Shown here piece after piece: positions 59,013 to 64,000 of a DNA stretch of 64,000 bases; the first letter of the stretch is position 1; every line of letters begins with the position of its first letter. Both the position numbers and the translations under genes were made by a program. The notes beneath the pieces were generated by a model. The model made no database searches and was not told the origin of the DNA. It saw only the letters and a program-made list of their open reading frames with translations. Source of the DNA: Ophiodon elongatus (Eukaryota; Chordata; Actinopteri; Perciformes; Hexagrammidae); contig JACSYO010000977.1 in the NCBI GenBank assembly GCA_016806645.1, positions 436,501-500,500 of the forward strand, given 5' to 3'.

Positions 59013-59997
59013 TGCACACAAATCTTGCGCTACAATACCAACATGTACATCATACTTTGGGGTATTGGGAATCATCCGTAGGAAAACTACGCCTCAAGTG
59101 GACCGAATGTAGTTCCTCTATTCATATTGATAGCCTACATCTAATATACTTGGGTGGGGTTGAAAAGGTCCAAATTGACTCTGAAAACAACGCGCAAGAA
59201 AATGATTAGAGCGATAGATGCCAGTGATGCCCCTGAGAGAAGAGTGTTAGACAAGAGAGAAGAAAACAACAATAATAAAGACTCATTTAGGAGGATCTGT
59301 CTCAGACAGCTGGGCTCAGTGAGATTACAATTCAACTTCCAACAGTGGAAACAATGACAGAACTGCCTGCAATAACTCCAGTATAATCCCTAACCAACAC
59401 TACAGTCCAGGGAGGCCGGAATTCCATTAATGCATTTGACAGGTCTAAATCATTTCAGGGTCCCCATCTCATGTAAATGTCAATGAATAAGCTCTGAGGC
59501 ATCAATCTCAGACAAGAGGGCTACAGAGTAGAAAACACTCAAAACACTTGAGAGTATAATGACAGGAAAATGAATATGATAGACGGATGGATTGCTTGTT
59601 TTCAACAAGGAAGGGAATTTTCAAAAGGGTTCTTGTCTTTTAGAAACTGTACCCACAGTAAAACCAACCACAGTCCTCTCTGCATATTGTATATGCCGTG
59701 CATGCATCAAATCGATGGTTGTATAAAACATCTCACAGCAAATGTAATTGAAAAATGGGGCTACTGTCCTCCTGAGTTGACAACAGTTCCATCTATAAAC
59801 CCTCCGAGGATGAAGGTGACACACAATCTCAGCTGTGATTAAAAGTGTCCCAGCTATCAGATGGTTTGCCACTGTTTTGTAAAGCCAAGAATTAAAGGAA
59901 ATCCCCCGTTATGCCGCTGATGGTGCTCTTACCCAACTGATGGTGGGTGGGATGAAGAAAATAGTTTTAGACTACTGTTTTTAAGCCTTGAGTCAGC

Positions 59998-60225
59998 AGT
60001 TTTCATCAGTTTTGTAACCAGAAAGTACACGAGAGGGTGGAGCACTCAAAAATGGGACAAACATGTTGCAATTAACTCTTATGAACTGAAAACCCACTGT
60101 GAAAGGGTTAAAGTTCTGACTCCCTGACTGGACAATGATGTGGTAGTGATCTGTCAATCACCTTGTAACCCCGCCCTAAAGCATACCCTGTTTTATTGTG
60201 TATTTGACTCTAAATGGACTATCAA
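59998..60225 (-). repeat. Dispersed repeat family R1, copy 7 (fragment)
   Basis: GATCTGTCAATCACC, CCCCGCCCTAAAGCATACCC and TTTGACTCTAAATGGACTAT match R1 on the opposite strand to 49385-49856. Confidence 0.65.
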
Positions 60226-63200
60226 TAATTGTAAGTTCAAGGCATTAAATAAGTGGACATTTTACATTCATGTTGGACGCCAATATTTTACACATGAGGA
60301 TTATGTTATTTGCTATAAGGGATACTCAATAATGTGAAATGTCTCCTGTGACTCTGCAGGGCCATAACCTCTGATGATGTCATATCTCAGTTTGGGTTTG
60401 ATGACAACACATCTTAAAGGGAAAGGCTGTGTTACAAACTGGTGCAATGGAGTTTGAAATACATGGGCATTTACCAGACAAGGAGAGGCTAACAAAAAGA
60501 TGCTACTGAGTTGCATCGTGGGACTTATAAGGTCCAGTGTTTTTTGAGTTTCTCTTGTGAGTCTCTCAACTCTATAGACATGCAATGATAAAGCGTTGCT
60601 GTGGCCCTTCAATATCTTAGTCTAGAGTGTGGGTGTTATGTTATGTTCTGACCCTTCATACATTTAAAAAATATATTTTGTCCTGATAAGTCCATAGCAC
60701 CAAAACGGTGGAGACCTTGAGTGTGTGACATTTTCACATTATACATGGTCCTTTGATTGTTAACGTAAACTATACTGATATGTGCAGCTCTGAGTGAACA
60801 AAAAATGTATGATTTCTGGAATAATACTGGGGGTACTTGTGATTAATTATATTCCAATGTGGATGCACCTCTCTCAACCTGTATGTTCCTGTGATTCTTG
60901 TAACTGATAGTAGTCATTCCCTTACATCACTGTCCTCCATAGGTACGGTGTAAAAATAAATACCAGCTAGTTTCAAAAACTGACTGCTGTGAGGTTTGGA
61001 GGCCAAGAATCTCTCAGCACCTGGCCGAGTACTGCTGAGTCATCGTATTGAACAATAGCCCTGTCAACACCCTGCTGATGCAATATGATTATTTTGTGCT
61101 TTGAGGCAATGCAAGTTTGGCTTGTTGCACCTTTGTGCTCCAAACAGGCCGAGTGAGCGGAGACCCAAAGGACCGCCACACTCTTTACGAGGAACCCTTG
61201 GCTGACTGCCTGTGGTGTGTTGAACATGGCGAGGCTACTGAAAACAGACCCTGATTGTCAGACTGTCACTGGCAGTTTCTTTACTGAAATGATTGCCGCT
61301 ATAATTAATATAAAGTAAAAAGAATAGATTTGTATTTACTGTTTGTGATGCCAGTTCCACCCTTTATGAAAGAAAATGCATTATGTTGTAGTTGAATTGA
61401 AAAAAGATCAATCTGAACAAATGTAATCCACAATATTGTCAGACTCATTTTTTTTTTTAAAACAAATGAATATAAGTCTGGCAGTAGAGTGAAGCCAGTG
61501 ACCATTTTGAAACATGTCAGATCACTTGTATATATGACTGAGTAAGTGTCACTTGTTTCCACATGATGCCCTACACTCTTAACTTTCAAAACACATGCTT
61601 CTTCTCTCAAACTTTACTATTTAATACACTCCTGAATGAGCAGGCGCGCTACTCATCGGTGTTTTAAATAGTGTTGTATATTTCAAGCGAATATACTACA
61701 ATAGAAAGGTTTTAGCAAAGATTGCATGTGTTAGTAGTGAGCGTACGACTGGATAAATGAGGCATGGATTGTACTGCACAAGTTGTGCTGGAGTTTGTAA
61801 AGGGATATTTTTGATATAATTTTGCTGTTGGTAAACGCGGCCCACATTGACTTTGATTCATCGAGACTTTTGTCCTTTGTATTGGTTCTTCGTTCATCGA
61901 GGAGGCATGCGAGAAAAAATAATTCTTCAGGAATTTAAGGTAACACGGGGTGAGTAACTAATATACAGATGGATACTTTTAGGTGAAGTATTCCTTTGGT
62001 GCATGAGCAGAAAGATGAATAATGATAAGAAATATGATACTTTATTCTGGTGATTACATAGGTTTATACAATTTCCAAGAGTCGGTACATTACGTTTTTA
62101 TAATCTTAAAGCTGCATTAATCAATATTTCTATATATTAACAATTGAACAAATTTATTTAATGTGGTATAGATCACTCAATTCTGCAGCTCTACTGAGCA
62201 TTTTAGCGTTTTTTTTAGCTCCTCGTTAAATACTAATCAATTTACAAGAATCAAACTGCCAAGAATCGACAACTATTTGCACACCAATTACTATGATGAC
62301 AGAATCACAGCAAACTGCCAGCCACGTTGTATTCTCTGCTGAAAAAATCATTCAGAGATTTCATTGCCACTCATTCCTTCTGCACAACAGAGGAGATGTA
62401 GATTTATTTTGGGACAATCCAGCAAAAACATGAAGAAAGCTTTTCGAAGGTTTCTCGAGAGACATGCGAGACGCGTGAGAGCATTCGAGGGGAGTACATT
62501 TGCAAGGTCGGCATTCAGAAGTGGAAAACCGAGCGTGACTGAGAGGAGCCAGCCTCGGCACTCCGGTCAGTCCTGACAGCACCGATACTAAGAGCTGAAC
62601 TTTGACCATTCAACAGAGAGACAAAGAAGAAGAGCACCATTCCATCCGTGGTGTCTGAAGGAAAAGAGTCTCGTGGATGAGCATTCTTATGCGAAACAGA
62701 GACAACAGATAGTGACTCACACATCTCTGGGTTTCATACCCAATCGTTGGCTCTGACCCCAACCTGGAAGCACACTGGCGATACGGCTCTCTGCACTTGC
62801 AGTGTTAAGATGGCACATTGTGTTGTGGAGGCAAATAAATGATATTGTGTCGTTGGTAACATACTGCGATATTTTTTACCTAGAAATGAAATCTGTAATA
62901 TTTGTGATTCACATCAGGAACTTCATATCACACTATCGCTGCATACTGCGCCTCGTGTGAAGTTTCAGTGATCACATGTAGAAACTGAGCTTTTCCGTCA
63001 GAGGAAAGAAATAAGACCATTAAAAAATCCACACAAAAGCCTGTTTTGTTGTTTGACAGTTTACTCAGCAGTTAAAAAAAAAAAGGTACAATAACAGACT
63101 AAAGCGACGTCTGAAGAGAGAGAGTTAAAGTTACATTTGTTTTCTCCCAAAATATTGGATCTCACAATTGAGTATCCGCTTGTAGTGACTACAGAATTAT

Positions 63201-64000
63201 TCACCTTTTATATGGTTCTATTTAGGTACTGCAGCACTTGGTTAAGGCCAGAGAAACATTGTAGTCTTGATTAAATACAGAAAAAGCCTGCAGTGACTTT
63301 GAGAATTAGACAAGATGCGTTAGTTAACATTTTCTGCAAACCTTGATCTTTCCCTGACGTTAACTAAAGTGTTTTGGTTGCCTAACAACAGGCAGACCTC
63401 AGGATGTGAGCGCTGGTCTCTGGTTTGTCAGGGTTTGTGCAACACTCCAAACATATTCCCGGGACTCTGTTACTGTACCTAAATGTAGCGCTTGAGTCGC
63501 TTAAGTAAAAGGCAGCTGTCTCTCAACCAAAACTTCAACATGACCCAAATTCTGAGACATTAAATTTTAAAGCTTTTGACGTTCAAAAAATTATTTCTAA
63601 ATGCAACAGATGGGCTGTGTTTGTATATTTGGACACTTTGAAGGTTAGTCATGTGGCACAGTGTTTTACTCTCAGGCCTGGGCCTCTGGCTCAGGCCCTT
63701 GCTTGAGCATGACTACTGAAAATTAATAGTAAATATCTCTACGACTACAAGGTATATTTTAATAATCTTGGTATCAGGAGAATATCATATGTATTAATAT
63801 AATATAGCTATTAAATCCATCTTAATGCAGCTTTTTTTGAAAAATCAATCAATCAGACCTCTACACATGTTCCCATTCAAAGAAAACCAAAAACGAATGC
63901 TCTATGTTGACGACTGCAGACTGTATTCATGCATAATGCCTGTAGAATTAGTGTAGTAACACGATTCATGTACTAGATGGAGTCATAGACTGTATTTTTA

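Larger units (their letters stand above)
57132..64000 (-). other. Probable 5' intron of the dpp10-like gene
   Basis: The next upstream exon should encode the DPEARW-type start of the propeller, and before it the membrane segment. I see neither here. The stretch holds R5, R2 and R1 copies and otherwise unassigned sequence. Short ORFs at 59141-59357, 60313-60612 and 62361-62724 lie on overlapping strands and have no family motif. Confidence 0.6.

Noticed and set aside
62361..62724. Overlapping ORFs on both strands near the right edge, considered as the missing N-terminal dpp10 exon
   Set aside because: Neither frame shows the DPEARW-type propeller start or a membrane segment, and splice phases do not fit exon A.
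1..64000. CRISPR arrays, operons, ribosome binding sites, integrons
   Set aside because: Spliced vertebrate genes and fish repeats throughout; no regularly spaced direct repeats of CRISPR type.

Overview
The window looks like a teleost fish genome. Its coding content is a few short, widely spaced exons with GT..AG junctions. The rest is intron and intergenic DNA full of fish-type repeats: an L1/Tx1-like LINE, an RTE-like LINE ending in an (ATGG)n tail, an L2/Maui-like LINE fragment, two tRNA-headed SINEs, MITEs, LTR-like sequences and long dinucleotide arrays. There are no prokaryotic features.

The main gene runs on the minus strand from about 57131 down to 13451. I assembled 23 coding exons by matching translations to the inactive dipeptidyl peptidase DPP10 and then checking every splice junction and phase. 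The exons total 2123 nt and read through with no frameshift or premature stop. They give 706 residues plus a stop codon: the extracellular beta-propeller followed by the alpha/beta-hydrolase domain. The cytoplasmic tail, transmembrane segment and first propeller residues must lie beyond position 64000. The catalytic-serine position of the DPP4 family holds alanine (Gly-Lys-Ala-Tyr-Gly-Gly), so this should be a non-enzymatic DPP6/DPP10-type protein. In mammals such proteins are auxiliary subunits of Kv4 potassium channels.

At 7072-7209 on the plus strand lies a second terminal exon of the same family. It is also exactly 138 nt, starts in the same phase with the same Pro-Asp-Glu-Gly-His motif, and ends in a seven-Glu tail. 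Two DPP6/DPP10-type genes therefore face each other tail to tail, with about 6.2 kb between stop codons. The body of the plus-strand gene is left of the window.

Layout: 1-6500 holds a broken L1-like LINE with a SINE inside it, plus a fragment of another reverse transcriptase. 7072-8715 is the plus-strand terminal exon and probable 3' UTR. 8716-13450 is intergenic and holds a candidate solo LTR, a MITE with long terminal inverted repeats and a (CA)n array. 13451-57131 is the minus-strand gene, including a 17-kb intron at 39462-56540. 57132-64000 appears to be the start of a large 5' intron, with repeats only. Several repeat families recur across the window, and five conspicuous short-loop hairpins are present.
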